Source: Voacanga thouarsii
Lineage: Eukaryota; Streptophyta; Magnoliopsida; Gentianales; Apocynaceae
Length of the DNA stretch: 64,000 bases
Direction: 5' to 3'
Assembly (NCBI GenBank): GCA_026120185.1
Contig: JANUWF010001938.1
Span: 1,178,001-1,242,000 of the forward strand
Of this stretch, positions 52,039 to 64,000 are shown in pieces (position 1 is the stretch's first letter; every line of letters begins with the position of its first letter). The translations under genes and the position numbers were made by a program. The notes beneath the pieces are model-generated. The model did no database searches. It was not told the DNA's origin and saw nothing but the letters and a program-made list of their open reading frames with translations.

Positions 52039-52550
52039 CCCTTACATATATCTTAATAAGAACCTTATGACAACTATGGAACCTATAACCCAAAGTAGAA
52101 AGATATGATAGATTAGCTTTTGGGTTTTATTGACTCTAAATAAATATAGGTCTAATTCCTTTGTTAGGTCCTGAATTGTATGAAGAACAATGGAGGATGA
52201 CCCTCCTAAGAAATCAAATTCATCACACTTTGATAAATGTCAATTGTTGTTCAATAAGTGTTATAAGAGCTTTTAAATACATAATATACCTTAAGTTAAT
52301 TAGGTTGGAACCTACACATCCCCTGCACAGTCCTTGTCAAATTGGTATCCAATAATTTCTGTAGTCTTTCCTTGATTTCCATTAACCTTCTATATGAATT
52401 GTTGATAACATTTGGCTCTTTTTGATCCTCCTTTCATCATTCATTTATTGGCAAACTTCTTGACTTTTGACTTATAAGTTTAAAAGTTTTCATAAAACTT
52501 TTTGAATCTTGATATTATGTTTTTTAAAGAATCATAAATTGTAACTGGAC

Positions 52551-53582
52551 CTTTTTCACGCCACCCGCCCATCTGTTAGATGGTCCTTCATGCATGGGTC
52601 GATTCATATCACGAGGAAATTATGCTATCCCCATCGACATTAACCTAGGAATCATGAATTGGTCGACCTTACAGAAGAGGCTGGATGGAAATTGTACTAC
52701 AGTAGTTCACCACGTAAGACGGGGGACATTGGTTTAATTAAGAGATTGAAGGGCCAGTTCGTTTTTGAGTGGAAATTCAGGGGGCATAATGGAATTTACC
52801 CTTAAATTGTGGTTAAAGAAAGCCAATTTAGTAATATTACATAAATATAACAAATAAAGCTGCCGGGTGTGCCCATCAAAGGCTATACAAGTTACTCTCT
52901 ACGAAAAATACTCCAGACGGTGCCCCGTTTTCCCTCGGACGTCTCCTTGCTGAACTCTCCAAAACCTCCGGTAATATTCTCTATCCTCCATTTTAAGATC
53001 ACTACTCTTTTGTTCTACTGCCTCTAATTTTGTCCAGTAAAAGGAAAAACAAAGACTCTTGTTCATCTATCTCTTCCCCATCCCATTTCGTTTTTACGAA
53101 ATCGTATCTTTTACGCTCCCCCTACCATTTCAAATCACCGAACAATTCTGATTTCATAGAAATGCCTGTTGCTTTCTTTAATCATGAATTTGGTTTCTCA
53201 AAAGCTACCTTTTTGCTTGTAAATTTCATGCTTTTTGAACATCATTTCTATCTATTTGTGCTGCTGCGTTTTTAGGGCTTAAGAAAATTGGGGCTTTTCT
53301 GTTCATTTCATGGGGATTTTGGTCTCGGCTCGAGATTTTTTCCCTTGTTTTGCTCATCTTTCTCTCTCTGCATTTGCAGGAAGCCTGTTGTGTTCGTGAT
53401 TGGTCTAAAGTTTGCATCTTTGAGTACTTAGGGAAGCGCCTTTCGTTGCATTAAATGTTGGTTGATTGCATCATGTGAGGGACTATTTTTCTTTCTTCGT
53501 TTTTCTTTTTGGCGGTGTATTCAATAGAAGAGGAACTTGTATTTGTATTAAAAATTCAGTTATTTCGTGGTTTGATATCTGA
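52551..53582 (+). other. Promoter and 5'UTR region of the SUVH gene
   Basis: 52551-52900 holds non-repetitive sequence with no gene that I recognise. A likely 5'UTR intron runs from GTAATATT at 52971 to TTTGCAG ending at 53379, with exon sequence on both sides and no ATG-initiated long frame before 53583. Confidence 0.5.
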
Positions 53583-55760
53583 ATGAGAGTGATGGAGCAA
53601 GGTTTAGGTCCTGAATCTGTTCCTCCATCCGGGTCCATAGATAAGTCTAGGGTGTTGGATATAAGGCCTCTAAGATGTCTTGTTCCAATGTTTCCATCTG
53701 CTCCTGGCATGGGTCCTGTTTCAAATCCTCAAGCCACACCTTTTGTTTGTGTTCCTCCAACTGGACCTTTTCCTCCTGGGGTTGCACCATTGTATCCATT
53801 TTCAGTATCAAATGGGTCTCATGCTAGCCACCATAACCCCACTGGAGTACCAAATCAACCTGGGGCTTTTAGTTTTGGTAATGCAATACCATCTCCTGTT
53901 CCACTGAATTCATTTAGAACACCACAATCTGTGTCTGTGAATGGGGATGCAGGGAGGTCAAGGAGGAGCAACAAGAGCCGTGGATCTCAAGGTATGGTCA
54001 CTGAAGACGATGTTTATAGCGATTCCCAGAATCAGAGTGACCAGCACATTGGTGGCTTTAGCATGCATACAGAAGACGGCAGTGGTGTGGGCAAGCGAAG
54101 GGGTAGACCACCAAAGAAGATAAAGAGAGATCAATTGTTTGATTCCTCCCCCGAGGTTGATGTTGATGCAGAGGCTGGTAAGCTCCTCATGTCATTTAAG
54201 CTGTCAGAGCTGGATACCAATAGGAAAAATTGTGGTGACAGGGAGCTAGTTCAGTGTATACTACTGATTTTTGATCTGCTTCGTAGAAAACTAACCCAAA
54301 TCGAAGAAACGAAAGATCCCGCTCCAGGGGCTGCAAGGCGCCCAGATTTGAGGTCGGCTACAACATTGATGACTAATAAAGGGATTCGCACTAATATAGC
54401 CAAAAGGATTGGGCATGTCCCTGGGATTGAAGTTGGGGATATTTTCTTTTTTAGAATGGAATTGTGCTTGGTTGGGCTGCATGCTCCAAGTATGGCTGGG
54501 ATTGATTATATGAGTGTGAAAGTTACCATGGATGAAGAACCCTTGGCAGTCAGCATTGTCTCATCTGGTGGATATGATGATGAGGGTGATGATGGAGATG
54601 TGTTGATCTACAGTGGCCAGGGTGGAGTTCAGAGGAGAGATGGGCAGATGTTTGATCAGAAGCTTGAAAGGGGCAATCTTGCTATGGAGAAGAGCGTCCA
54701 TCGTGGCAATGAGGTAAGGGTAATTCGAGGTTTGAAAGATGTTAATGGTTCAACAGGTAAAATATATGTTTATGATGGCCTTTATAAAATTCAAGAATCT
54801 TGGTCCGAGAAAAATAAGTCTGGCTGCATTGTTTTCAAGTACAAATTAGTCAGATTACCCGGCCAGCCTGCAGCATTTACCTTGTGGAAATCAATTCAAC
54901 AGTGGAAGGATGGAGTTACTTCAAGGGCGGGGGTTATCCTACCAGACCTGACTTCTGGGGCTGAAAGTCAGCCTGTTTCTCTGGTAAATGATGTTGATGA
55001 TGAAAAGGGACCTGCTTATTTTACATACATTCCAAGTCTCAAATATGCAAAGTCTTTTCCTGCACCTAAACCTACTTCAGGCTGTCATTGTCTTGGTGGG
55101 TGCCAACCTGGTGACCTGAATTGCCCGTGTATTCAGAAAAATGGAGGCTATATTCCTTATAGTTCACTTGGAGCCCTAATGAGCTTTAAATCTCTAATAC
55201 ATGAGTGCAGTCTGAGCTGCTCGTGCCCTCCTAATTGCCGAAATCGAATGTCTCAAGCAGGTCTAAAAGTCCGTCTAGAAGTGTTCAAAACAAAGAACAA
55301 AGGCTGGGGACTCAGGTCTTGGGATCCCATACGGGGAGGAGGTTTTATTTGTGAGTATGCTGGAGAGGTCATCGACGCATCTAGGGTAGGTGAACTTGGG
55401 AGTGAGAGTGAAGATGGTTATGTTTTTGATGCTACTCGCACATATGAGCCACTGGAACCTGCATCTGATGCTTCAAATGAGTCTGCAAAAGTCCCATACC
55501 CACTTGTTATTAGTTCAAAGAATAGTGGGAATGTAGCTCGGTTTATGAACCATAGTTGTTCACCTAATGTGTTTTGGCAGCCAGTTCTACGTGAAAGCAA
55601 CAATGACTCATATCTCCATATTGCATTTTTCGCAGTCAGACATATTCCTCCGTTGCAAGAGTTGACATTTGATTATGGAATGATTACATCAGACCATGCA
55701 GGCCATAGGAGGAAGAAGTGCTTGTGTGAGTCATCAAAGTGCAGAGGCTATTTCTACTGA
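53583..55760 (+). CDS. SUVH1/SUVH3-like histone H3K9 methyltransferase (SRA-SET), intronless
   Basis: A nuclear chromatin protein. In this family the SRA domain reads methylated DNA and the SET domain methylates H3K9; SUVH1/3 in Arabidopsis are also linked to expression of methylated genes. The protein is 725 aa; Met4 (MEQGLGPESVPP) resembles the usual family start, so the first three residues may be untranslated. Domains: Pro-rich N-terminus (30-120), AT-hook KRRGRPPKK (171-179), SRA/YDG (about 276-424, GHVPGIEVGDIF and YDGLYKI), Cys-rich pre-SET (501-552), SET (about 560-700, with GWGLRS, GEVID and NHSCSPN at 656-662), and post-SET Cys (713, 715, 720). All three modules look complete. A single coding exon is normal for this subgroup. 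It lies directly beside the transposon block. Confidence 0.95.
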   Translation: MRVMEQGLGPESVPPSGSIDKSRVLDIRPLRCLVPMFPSAPGMGPVSNPQATPFVCVPPTGPFPPGVAPLYPFSVSNGSHASHHNPTGVPNQPGAFSFGNAIPSPVPLNSFRTPQSVSVNGDAGRSRRSNKSRGSQGMVTEDDVYSDSQNQSDQHIGGFSMHTEDGSGVGKRRGRPPKKIKRDQLFDSSPEVDVDAEAGKLLMSFKLSELDTNRKNCGDRELVQCILLIFDLLRRKLTQIEETKDPAPGAARRPDLRSATTLMTNKGIRTNIAKRIGHVPGIEVGDIFFFRMELCLVGLHAPSMAGIDYMSVKVTMDEEPLAVSIVSSGGYDDEGDDGDVLIYSGQGGVQRRDGQMFDQKLERGNLAMEKSVHRGNEVRVIRGLKDVNGSTGKIYVYDGLYKIQESWSEKNKSGCIVFKYKLVRLPGQPAAFTLWKSIQQWKDGVTSRAGVILPDLTSGAESQPVSLVNDVDDEKGPAYFTYIPSLKYAKSFPAPKPTSGCHCLGGCQPGDLNCPCIQKNGGYIPYSSLGALMSFKSLIHECSLSCSCPPNCRNRMSQAGLKVRLEVFKTKNKGWGLRSWDPIRGGGFICEYAGEVIDASRVGELGSESEDGYVFDATRTYEPLEPASDASNESAKVPYPLVISSKNSGNVARFMNHSCSPNVFWQPVLRESNNDSYLHIAFFAVRHIPPLQELTFDYGMITSDHAGHRRKKCLCESSKCRGYFY

Positions 55761-58700
55761 TGGCTAGCGTGGACTGTGCCACAGGAAAGCAAAATAATTG
55801 CCTGGTGGAGGTATGAATATCTTCTATTCTTCCTCTAGACTCCATAGATGTTCTGATCAATCTTGCTCCTGTTTCTATGCTCAAATTTACCTTGCAAGGA
55901 GTAAGTTTATTATTGGAAAGGACATTATATTTAACCAAGCTAATCTGCAGTGGATGCGTGAGTTGGCTGGTTAAATACTCCCAAGTTGGAATTCCTCCAA
56001 TTGATGCTTTCGTGTTTCTTATGGTTCTCTGGTTTCATATAAGACATAGCACCGAAGACAAATGTTTCCATCTTTCAGGAGTAAAATGTCCAAGAATATA
56101 AAGTGCAACAGTTGGTTTCTGGCTGAAGCCTTTGTGCTGATCCGCCAAAAAGAATTAATTACCGGGAATTAAGCCTGCCAATTTTAATTAGGAAAGAGAA
56201 AAATGTATTAGGTTCAAGGTATATTGTTGTCCTTATTCTTTGGTGGTGGTCTAGTTGATTGTTGTGAGCAATCTGTTTTCCTTGTTGAGATTTGTTTTCT
56301 TATTTAATAAATTGATCTTTGGATGTTATTGATTGATGATGAGGAAACTAGAAGCATCACACGACCGCACCCTACATTTTGGTTTCAAGAGTCATAGTTC
56401 CTTCTGATGAATTTTAATGGGTACTCTCAGCTTCTGTCTCTTCCAGAAAAGACTAGATTTATGTTAGAAAATCTTCACTTTGTTAAAAAAACCTCATTTT
56501 GTCAGGTGACATATGCTTTATTTTTGAATTAGAAAATCTTCACTTTGTCAAAAAACCTCATTTTGTCATGTGACATATGCTTTATTTTTGAAATATTTGT
56601 TTTGATATACTGCTATGCTTGTTTCTCCTTTAAAATTTTTTGGGCTGCTAAAGAAAGATGACGATTGGTAAACAACAATGGTTGAAAAGTTGAAAGGTTA
56701 ATTTGGTCTCAAGGTTTGATTTGCAAAAGCTGTTTCTGAATGGACTCTCTAAGGCTTTATTTGGTCTTACTGTTGTAATGTTCCGTGCGCTTAAATGGAA
56801 GACAAATAATAGAACTCCCAACAGTTTCCAACTTGAAAGAATTCTATACTGAGGAAAGTAAGATAGACCCTATGATCTTCTTAAAAGGACTCATGGGGGC
56901 GGGAACTGCGTTGAATAAATTAATCCTGCTAATTTTCTTCAACTTCTGTTTCCTATTTATTTTATTTAACTTTCTGTGGACTGAAAAACCTGGACACCTT
57001 GTCAGCCCTGTTGAATTTCTAGAATTGGCGATTTGAATTTATGGGCCCCAGATATCTCTGTTTGTTTGATGGACCGTGTTTTAATGGACTAACTTCTGTC
57101 CAATTTCAGGAAAAGTTTGGAATTTTCACTATGTTATAAATGGCAAATACAGATTTTTTTTGGGTAATAGTTAATTCATTGCAGGATTTTGGCTGTTATT
57201 ATGTGTAGTGGGAAAATGTTGCTTGTTCTTGATCAAACTTGTTAACATGGTTGCCCTCCTGTTTGTTTCTCAGTTGTAATAATACCCGTTGAAGTTCAGA
57301 AAGGTCTCAGATGAAATATTTGCGATCCGCTCAAGTTTTGTGAAACTCTTCTAGTATTTTGGCATCGCAACGCAGGTACACAGATGAAACAGGATGTCGT
57401 TTATTGTAGTGTTTGATCTGCCGATGTAATTTGTGTAGTTTGTTGGCGTATCCCTAATTTAGAATTCTAGCTTGTAATCAGTGCAGTAGAGCTCCTGCGT
57501 GGTTGTTATTGAGCTGTTATTCGTCTTCTCTTGTTATATATTTGTGCTATGGTACTAAACTTCCGAGGCAGACAAATTGATGCGATAGTGAAAAGAACTG
57601 CCTTCCATTTTTAATGTGTCAAGTACTATATTTCTACTTGCGATGGAATCTCGGTGTTCTTTATTAGACGCTGAGTTTGCTCCATTTTGATCATGTACAG
57701 GCGAAAAATTTTAACATGGATTAATGGTCCATGTATTAAGTGCATTAATAACTTGTATCTGTACAATATAAATTATATGGTATTGTTTATTAATGCACTT
57801 GTCTACTAATTTATGATCTATGGAAGAATTGGTTTATACAAATAGGCATACACAATGTAAGAAACTTGGTTAGCCGTATTCAAGTTAGCCTTATTCCTCG
57901 TCCCTGAAGAAAGCTGCGAATTTCTTCGTTTGAAGCATTTTCTTTTTGGGGATTACTTACTAATTCACTGTAAGTCCCGGAGTCCATAACGCCGTAATGA
58001 TTTGCCCCATACTTCTCCGGCGAAGGATTGATCAGGCCTTTTGGATCAAAATTTTCATTTTCTTTCCTATGGTTCAGGTTCGGATATTGATCAATGGGGC
58101 TGCTTTGGTAAGTGGTGTAAGAGTGTTCACTTGTTTTTTTTTTGGGTTGGATTTCTGTTTTAAATTTTGGATGTTGGCTCAGTTTTATGAAATTTTGATA
58201 AAATCGAATTGAATCAAACTTTTTATAAAATTGAATCGAATTGAATACACGGTCATGATTGATTAGTGAAAATTTTTAGTGAAATAAGAAAAAAATATAT
58301 TTTAAAAATAGTATAATTGATTTAAAATAAAAAAGAGTAAAATAAGAATAAATTAATTATTAATGTTTAAAAATATGTACATAGACAGTTAATTTAAAAT
58401 AAAATAAAATAAATTTTATGAATATTTATTTTAAAATGGATAGAGTAATATTTTAAAATTAATTATATATTTTTAATTAAAAATATAATTTTGATTTTTT
58501 ATTTTAAAAAATTAAAAATCGAATTGAAATTTTTTTTTATACGAATTGTAAAATTGAATCGAATTAAATAGAGTCAAATTTAAAAAAAAAAAATCCAATT
58601 CAGTTTAATTCGAAAATTTAATTTAAAATGAGTAGTGTACTGCACCAGTGTTCAACCCTTGAAATGTGTAGACCGGTGGCCGTGCAATTCTTGTTCCATG

Positions 58701-60500
58701 GACTGCGTTGCCACTATATGTCATTGACCAGCCAGAAGTATAGCAACTTCAGTATTAGATTTCCAAGTTTTTACATAATTTTTTACGCCTTTTAACTCGT
58801 GTTAAATACTACATATACGGATTGAAAAGTGAGGACAAAAAAGAAAGGATTAAAGGGAAAAATGCTCTTAGTATATACTTTTGTAATTATATCTCTCATA
58901 TTTAAAATTTATTAATAATGTCTTTTTAAATTTAAATATTTTCAAATATATCTCTTACATTTAAAATTCAATAATAATACCATTATTAAATTTAAATCTT
59001 TTTAAATATACTCTTCTGTCAAGAATTTAATAGAAGGTTTTATATTTGGCCGTTTAAAATGATGTAATTACATTATATTCTTTATTATTAATGACAAATT
59101 GGTAATCTCAATTTTTTCCTTCTCCAAACAATAAACGTTTCTTGATAAGAATGAAAAAAAAAAAAAATTTGTTTTTGTAAATTTCTCAAATATTGAAGAT
59201 TATAATAAAAAATCATTAGTAGAAAAGATTTTGATTATATGGGTTTTATCATAATATCCATTGAATATTATTATAAAAATCATTAGTAAAAAGGATTTTG
59301 ATAATCTTCAATGGTCATATAATATTTATGAAAATATATATAATCAAAATATATAACATTGAAGATTATAAAAAATATAAGTAGAAGAGATTTATTATAC
59401 TCAAGATGACTCTTAGGAGTATATTTTAAATGATATAAATTTAAAAAGTGGTACTATTATTAAATTTTAAATATGAAAAATATATTTAATATAATTTAAA
59501 TTGAAGAATAGTACTGCTACTGAATCATTTTTACTTTTAACTTGAAAAGAAATGAAAAGCACCGAAAAGGGTGGTGGTACGCAGAGGGAGAGAATCGAAA
59601 ATTCTCTCTTCCAAAACTAAGAAGAATCCAATTAGATATTGTTCTTTGGAAAGTTTTTAGGTGGTGAGTGTCTGCAAAAAGATAATATATTTCGATCATT
59701 CATCTCGCTTCTAGTATTTTCAGTAAACTTGACTTGAAGCCCCGCAAATCTAACGGAACTAGCACAATTGTAATAGACAAATAATAAAAAATAATACTTT
59801 CTTCGTTTTAAAATAGATATTATTTTATTTTAAAATAAATATTTATGTATATATTTTTAAATATTAATAATATTTTTATTTTATAATTATTTATTTCAAA
59901 TTAACTACTAAATTTTTTAAAGCTCTCCCTTTTTTTCCCTCCAAAGCAGATAGAAAATGTAATTAATCAAGAAGAAAGAAGATGAAGATAGAAATAATAG
60001 TAGTGAGAAAAAAGAAAGAATGCATTAGTAGTAGCATTAATTTTTAGTTGGAAGTAGTGAAATAAAAAAATAGTTTTGTGTGTTTAATAAGGATAAAATA
60101 TAAATGTATTTTGAATTTTAATACTTTTTCAATTTCAAAATAAATATTCATAAAAGTTTTCATAGGTAGATTAATGTTATTGAATATAATATTACAATCT
60201 AGATAAAATTCATATTTTATGTCAATTAAACACACAACAATTATTAATTGGTAATTATTTTTAAAAAATAATATATTTTTTAAAAAGTTATATAATTAAT
60301 TTAAAATAAATAAAAATAAAATAACTAATATTTAAATATATATATATATAAATATTTATTTTTAAAAAATAAAAAATTTTATATTTATTTTAAAATATAA
60401 AAAATATTATTTTTAATATCATTAATCTATACCTAAAGGATTTGATAGACATCCACTCCATACGATAATAGTGTGAGATAAAATAGATGGATAGAAAATT
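55761..60500. other. Long intergenic region after SUVH
   Basis: 55761 to about 57600 probably contains the SUVH 3'UTR, possibly with spliced 3' introns (for example a donor near 55810). 58180-58640 and 59790-60430 are very AT-rich, with short inverted pieces (AATCGAATTGAAT-type; TTCGTTTTAAAATAG-type) that suggest MITE-like insertions. I find no coding gene. Confidence 0.5.
56464..56593. repeat. 65-bp tandem duplication
   Basis: Two copies starting TTAGAAAATCTTCACTTTG at 56464 and 56529, differing at a few bases. Confidence 0.88.
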
Positions 60501-60726
60501 AAGAATTAATCGCTAAAGAGGGAATATAAATCGCAAGATGAGACGACGTCGTTTCCTGGACCGCTACTCATCCGATATCCGTAGTAGTATTACTGTGTGA
60601 GTTCCTTCATCGTCGACGAAGCCAATTATAGAGAAACAGACACCCCACCACCTCTCGCGAAAGATGCGCTTAAATTCAAGAAATCCAACCCTTGCAATTC
60701 CAACGTCCTCCTCCAAGGACTCGCAG

Positions 60727-60730
<4 letters not shown>

Positions 60731-60758
<28 letters not shown>
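60731..60758. repeat. (AG)14 microsatellite in the leader of the DHHC gene
   Basis: AG dinucleotide run about 250 bases before the ATG at 61005, in the presumed 5'UTR or core promoter. Confidence 0.9.
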
Positions 60759-60762
<4 letters not shown>

Positions 60763-61004
60763 GCACAAAGGCCCTTTCCGATTGATTGAATAGTAACCAA
60801 AGGACGTGAAAACAAAGGGGGTCGCTGGTATTGATCGGAAAGTTGGAGAGAGATTCCTTCCTTTCCGATCTCCATGCCTGCTTCCAGCCAGACCTCCATC
60901 GGCATTGAAATGAGATAACCTTATCCTCACCTATGGACGTTGTTTTGCATGTGCAATAACAAGCTACCCACAAATCACAACTCAAATCATCAGAATACTC
61001 AGAA

Positions 61005-64000
61005 ATGACTAATTCCTCCCCCAGCATCCCACCTCCCAAGCCCAAGAAGCGTCTTTATCGAGTTTGGAAGGGCCGCAATGTAAGAAGCTCCATTTCTTCT
61101 CTCTCTTATTATTATTATTATTTTTTTGGCGTTTTCACTCCTCTTTTTTCCAGCAAAACTATCGTTTTCTGGAAGAATGTCGTGGGGATTGCCTAAGTTT
61201 TCACTTTGTTGTTTACAAGGTTGCCTTATTTATTCGGTAGAGTGATCATGCATTCTTAATTTGGTCCCATATATTAATAACTGAAAGAAATTGTTGAAGT
61301 TTCCCTGTTAATAAATATCTCCGATCCATTGACTTTGCCACCTATGGTCAAGATAGTTCGTTCATTGCTTGGGCTTCATGCATGTACAGTAAATGATTTT
61401 TCCCTGTTGGCTTGCTATAATTCTCTTAGCTCTTAGGGTATGAAATGCAAGCGATTTTGAACCCTGTTTGCACATCAGCTCTATGAATTTTACGATAACA
61501 CTAAATATGGCTTACACGAACGGTAGCCATCCTTTCCCCTTACTCATCAAATCATTGCTTAAGCTGGAGAAATGTGGATAGGGAATATGGAGTTCTTTAG
61601 GGAACAGTGATAATCATCTTCATTTGGATTCTTTACTCCTCTTAGTTTTGATGTGGCTGCTGTGATCGGAACGGAGAAAAATGCCACAAGGGAGTCATTA
61701 GTCACTAGGAAGTGGTGGCCCTCAGTAGCACACTATAGCATGTGATTGACCCTTGACGCGAAGTTGGACTGTTAAGCTTGAATAGATCTAGTGCCAGTGG
61801 GTATCTGAATGAAAGTATACTGAATTGTTAACCTTGTAGAAAAGAAATAGATGACTGAATCAATTAGGTATATTCGTGTTTCCAAATAGTGCGGTGCTTA
61901 TTATGGTTGGAGGGAACAGAATCATATGGCTGGGAGAATTGACTGTACTGCCAGAACTTTCATATGATCATATTCATTAACTAAATAACAAAATTTCCGG
62001 TCTTTTGCTTGTCAGAACTTTCATGTGATCATATTCATTAACTAAATAACAAAATTTCCGGTCTTTTGCTTGTTTGTTCATTTTTGGGGTTGTATTGTTA
62101 CATTATCATTTAGAAGAAGAAAATGTTATGTCAATCAATATTTTGCTCATCTTTCAAGACACTTCACTTGCTTTTCTTTGACAAGGAAATCTAAAGGAAA
62201 ACAATTGTATTTCTTTTCTTCTTGTTTCTCATGGAACTTGTGCATCACTGTCATTAGATTTTGGGTGCTTATGCAGCATTTTTGTGTTTAAAATTGAAAT
62301 TATAGAACTAAGTGTTGTAGTATGCATAACATTTCTTTTCTATTTTTTATTCTTTTTATATAAAAAATTATTTTTCTCTTCATTTCAGATATTTAAGACT
62401 TTATTTTTCATGTACAAGGAATATTACATATTTCAGCAAATTTTTTAATTTAAATTTATTTTTATAAATAGAATATGATGTTCTTTTTTTTTTCAAATTC
62501 TGAGAAACAAGCTTTTCTCCTTTGCTTTTTATCTTTTTCCTCTTCTGCTTCTGCGTTCTTTTCCGACATATGTTTTAGCCCCTTTCTTTGCGTTTTCTAT
62601 TTGGAGCTTACTTAATTACAGGGCTTGAGTTTTGAGCAAGTGATTAACTTTTACATAACGTGCAAAGTTCTTGATTGATGTGCTTATGCTGGCACTTTCT
62701 CATACATATTGACCTATGCAGTTTTTCATTTTTATGGAAAGACAATTTTCATTTGCTCGGCTCTATTTTTGCAGGACATGTTTTATGGCAAGAGGTATCC
62801 TGATATACTTTCCATTGAATTCCCCCTTCTAATTTTACCATTCATAAGTCCTATTTCCAATCATTAGTATCCCTGTCATCACCCGGCTAAGATATCCAGA
62901 GAACAGAAGGATCCACGACTCCTCTTATGAACTTTTGGAGATGATTTTGGCTTTCCAGATTCTAGATTACAATAATCAAAAGATTGTAAACTTAATATTC
63001 TTGTGTTTTGAAATGGAAGTTCTCTTCTAAATTACATGTAAATTGGATGAAGAAAACTTTCAACTAAACTTTAAATCTATGCCGTGCACATAATCATGAT
63101 CTCTTTCTTTTGTGTTTCAGAAATTTTTATGCGGAGGGAGGTTGATATTCGGTCCTGATGGGTCATCAGTCCTTTTATCTACATTCCTCATAGGGACTCC
63201 AGCATTAACATTCTGTATTAAAATGCTACTCAGGATGCCAGAAGTTGGGTCGTTTTATGGGCACACAGTACTGATTGTAGGATTCATCCTAACAATTTTG
63301 GTAGGTTACAAAAAACATGTCATTTAGAGTGACTTTGTATGCATGGGCCTGTTAATGGTTAGACGTGATACTATTTTATTCATGCAGGATTTGACTTTTC
63401 TCTACTTCACATCCGGAAGAAATCCTGGAATAGTTCCTAGGAACTCAAGGCCACCTGAATCAGAGGAAGGATCATTGTGTACTTCAACATCTATGGAGTG
63501 GATAAATAGTGCAACTCCTGAATTAAAATTACCACGTATAAAGGATGTGCATGTCAATGGCCACACGATTAAAGTGAAGTACTGTGACACTTGCCTACTG
63601 TATCGTCCCCCTCGTGCTTCTCATTGCTCAATATGCAATAATTGCGTCCAGAGGTTTGATCACCACTGTCCATGGGTGGGCCAGTGCATCGGAGTTGTAA
63701 GTTTATTTGTTTAGTATCTATATATTTAGTTATTTACTTAAAAAGTGATATTTTATTTAAATGCCCATTTCATTTCTTGGTTTTGTCAAAATTGTCAAAA
63801 GCCTCTTTTACTTAGATGAACCTGAAATGGAAATTAGTTCCTTATTTTTTTCCTGGAGATTTTGAAGTAAATATTTACACAGATTGATGTTTTATGCTTC
63901 TTTTCTTCTTTATTAAAAGACTATATCGGAAGCAAGGGACTGATAATGTGAAGAATTTTATTCTTGATTGGACCTTAGAATGCATCGGGATGTTAATCTC
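61005..64000 (+). CDS. DHHC-type protein S-acyltransferase, 5' part (runs off the window)
   Basis: Membrane enzyme that transfers palmitate to protein cysteines. Three coding exons are visible: 61005-61079 (MTNSSPS... to WKGRN), 63121-63300 and 63388-63696, all phase 0, separated by a 2.0-kb first intron and an 87-bp second intron. The reading [11 protein letters not shown], then [16 protein letters not shown], is the conserved N-terminus of plant PATs. Two hydrophobic segments follow (around [14 protein letters not shown] and [13 protein letters not shown]), then a DPG-like segment RNPGIVPRN. The Cys-rich domain ends in the catalytic DHHC ([11 protein letters not shown], codons near 63658-63690). 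Remaining exons with the last two membrane segments lie beyond 64000. The sequence suggests the Arabidopsis PAT1-PAT4 group, without certainty. Confidence 0.9.
61952..62073. repeat. 61-bp tandem duplication in DHHC intron 1
   Basis: CAGAACTTTCATATGATC at 61952 and CAGAACTTTCATGTGATC at 62013 start two nearly identical copies. Confidence 0.9.

Larger units (their letters stand above)
48330..52550. repeat. Dispersed repeat, copy B (interrupted by an hAT element)
   Basis: Direct-orientation partner of 38590-41665. The parts are 48330-48755 and 52039-52550. It is uninterrupted where copy A carries its hAT-like insert, and carries an hAT element where copy A is uninterrupted (near 40915). Confidence 0.65.

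Noticed and set aside
60564..61045. Overlapping minus-strand frames with Ser-Leu repeats
   Set aside because: They are produced by the (AG)n microsatellite in the leader of the DHHC gene.
1..64000. tRNA, rRNA or CRISPR-like arrays
   Set aside because: Read-through on both strands showed no convincing cloverleaf, rRNA core sequence or regularly spaced repeats; the short tandem repeats are microsatellites or simple duplications.

Overview
The window is nuclear DNA of a flowering plant, most likely a eudicot. It has AT-rich introns and intergenic sequence, GT-AG introns of 0.1-2.5 kb, plant gene families (GH51 arabinofuranosidase, SUVH histone methyltransferase, RWP-RK/RKD, DHHC S-acyltransferase) and many LTR and hAT elements. 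I cannot name the species.

Region 1 (1-26.3 kb) is gene-rich. Two GH51 alpha-L-arabinofuranosidase genes lie in tandem on the minus strand (151-9249 and 15922-25059). Each has 17 coding exons with almost identical exon lengths. A small four-exon plus-strand gene of unknown function (10222-14235) lies between them. Both GH51 copies carry a lesion at the heart of catalysis: the left copy has Gln where the clan GH-A acid/base Glu should be (GNQ for GNE), and the right copy has a 10-bp insertion in exon 12 that shifts the frame just before the nucleophile segment. The left copy also hosts a Gypsy-type solo LTR in intron 6.

Region 2 (26.3-52.6 kb) is a nest of transposable elements. A Copia element (28452-35965, LTRs of about 365 bp, TSD GAAAC) encloses an intron-containing, antisense RKD (RWP-RK) pseudogene where its protease and integrase should be. 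A 2.1-kb solo LTR sits inside its gag (TSD AGTAC). Downstream are a 1.95-kb solo LTR (TSD ATTTT), a long 3.6-kb LTR that holds a 271-bp relative of the 2.1-kb LTR, and two direct copies of a dispersed repeat. One repeat copy is interrupted by a 1.9-kb hAT-like non-autonomous element and the other by a 3.3-kb hAT element with a broken transposase. Each copy shows the empty site of the other.

Region 3 (52.6-64 kb) returns to genes: an intronless SUVH1/3-like H3K9 methyltransferase (53583-55760, probable 5'UTR intron) and the first three coding exons of a DHHC protein S-acyltransferase (61005 to beyond the window end).

No operon-like linkage is expected. The functional links are the GH51 pair (cell-wall arabinan and arabinoxylan turnover) and, only by theme, a chromatin regulator next to a transposon-rich block. 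Exon models were built by hand from splice signals, reading phase and family resemblance. No alignment or database search was run.
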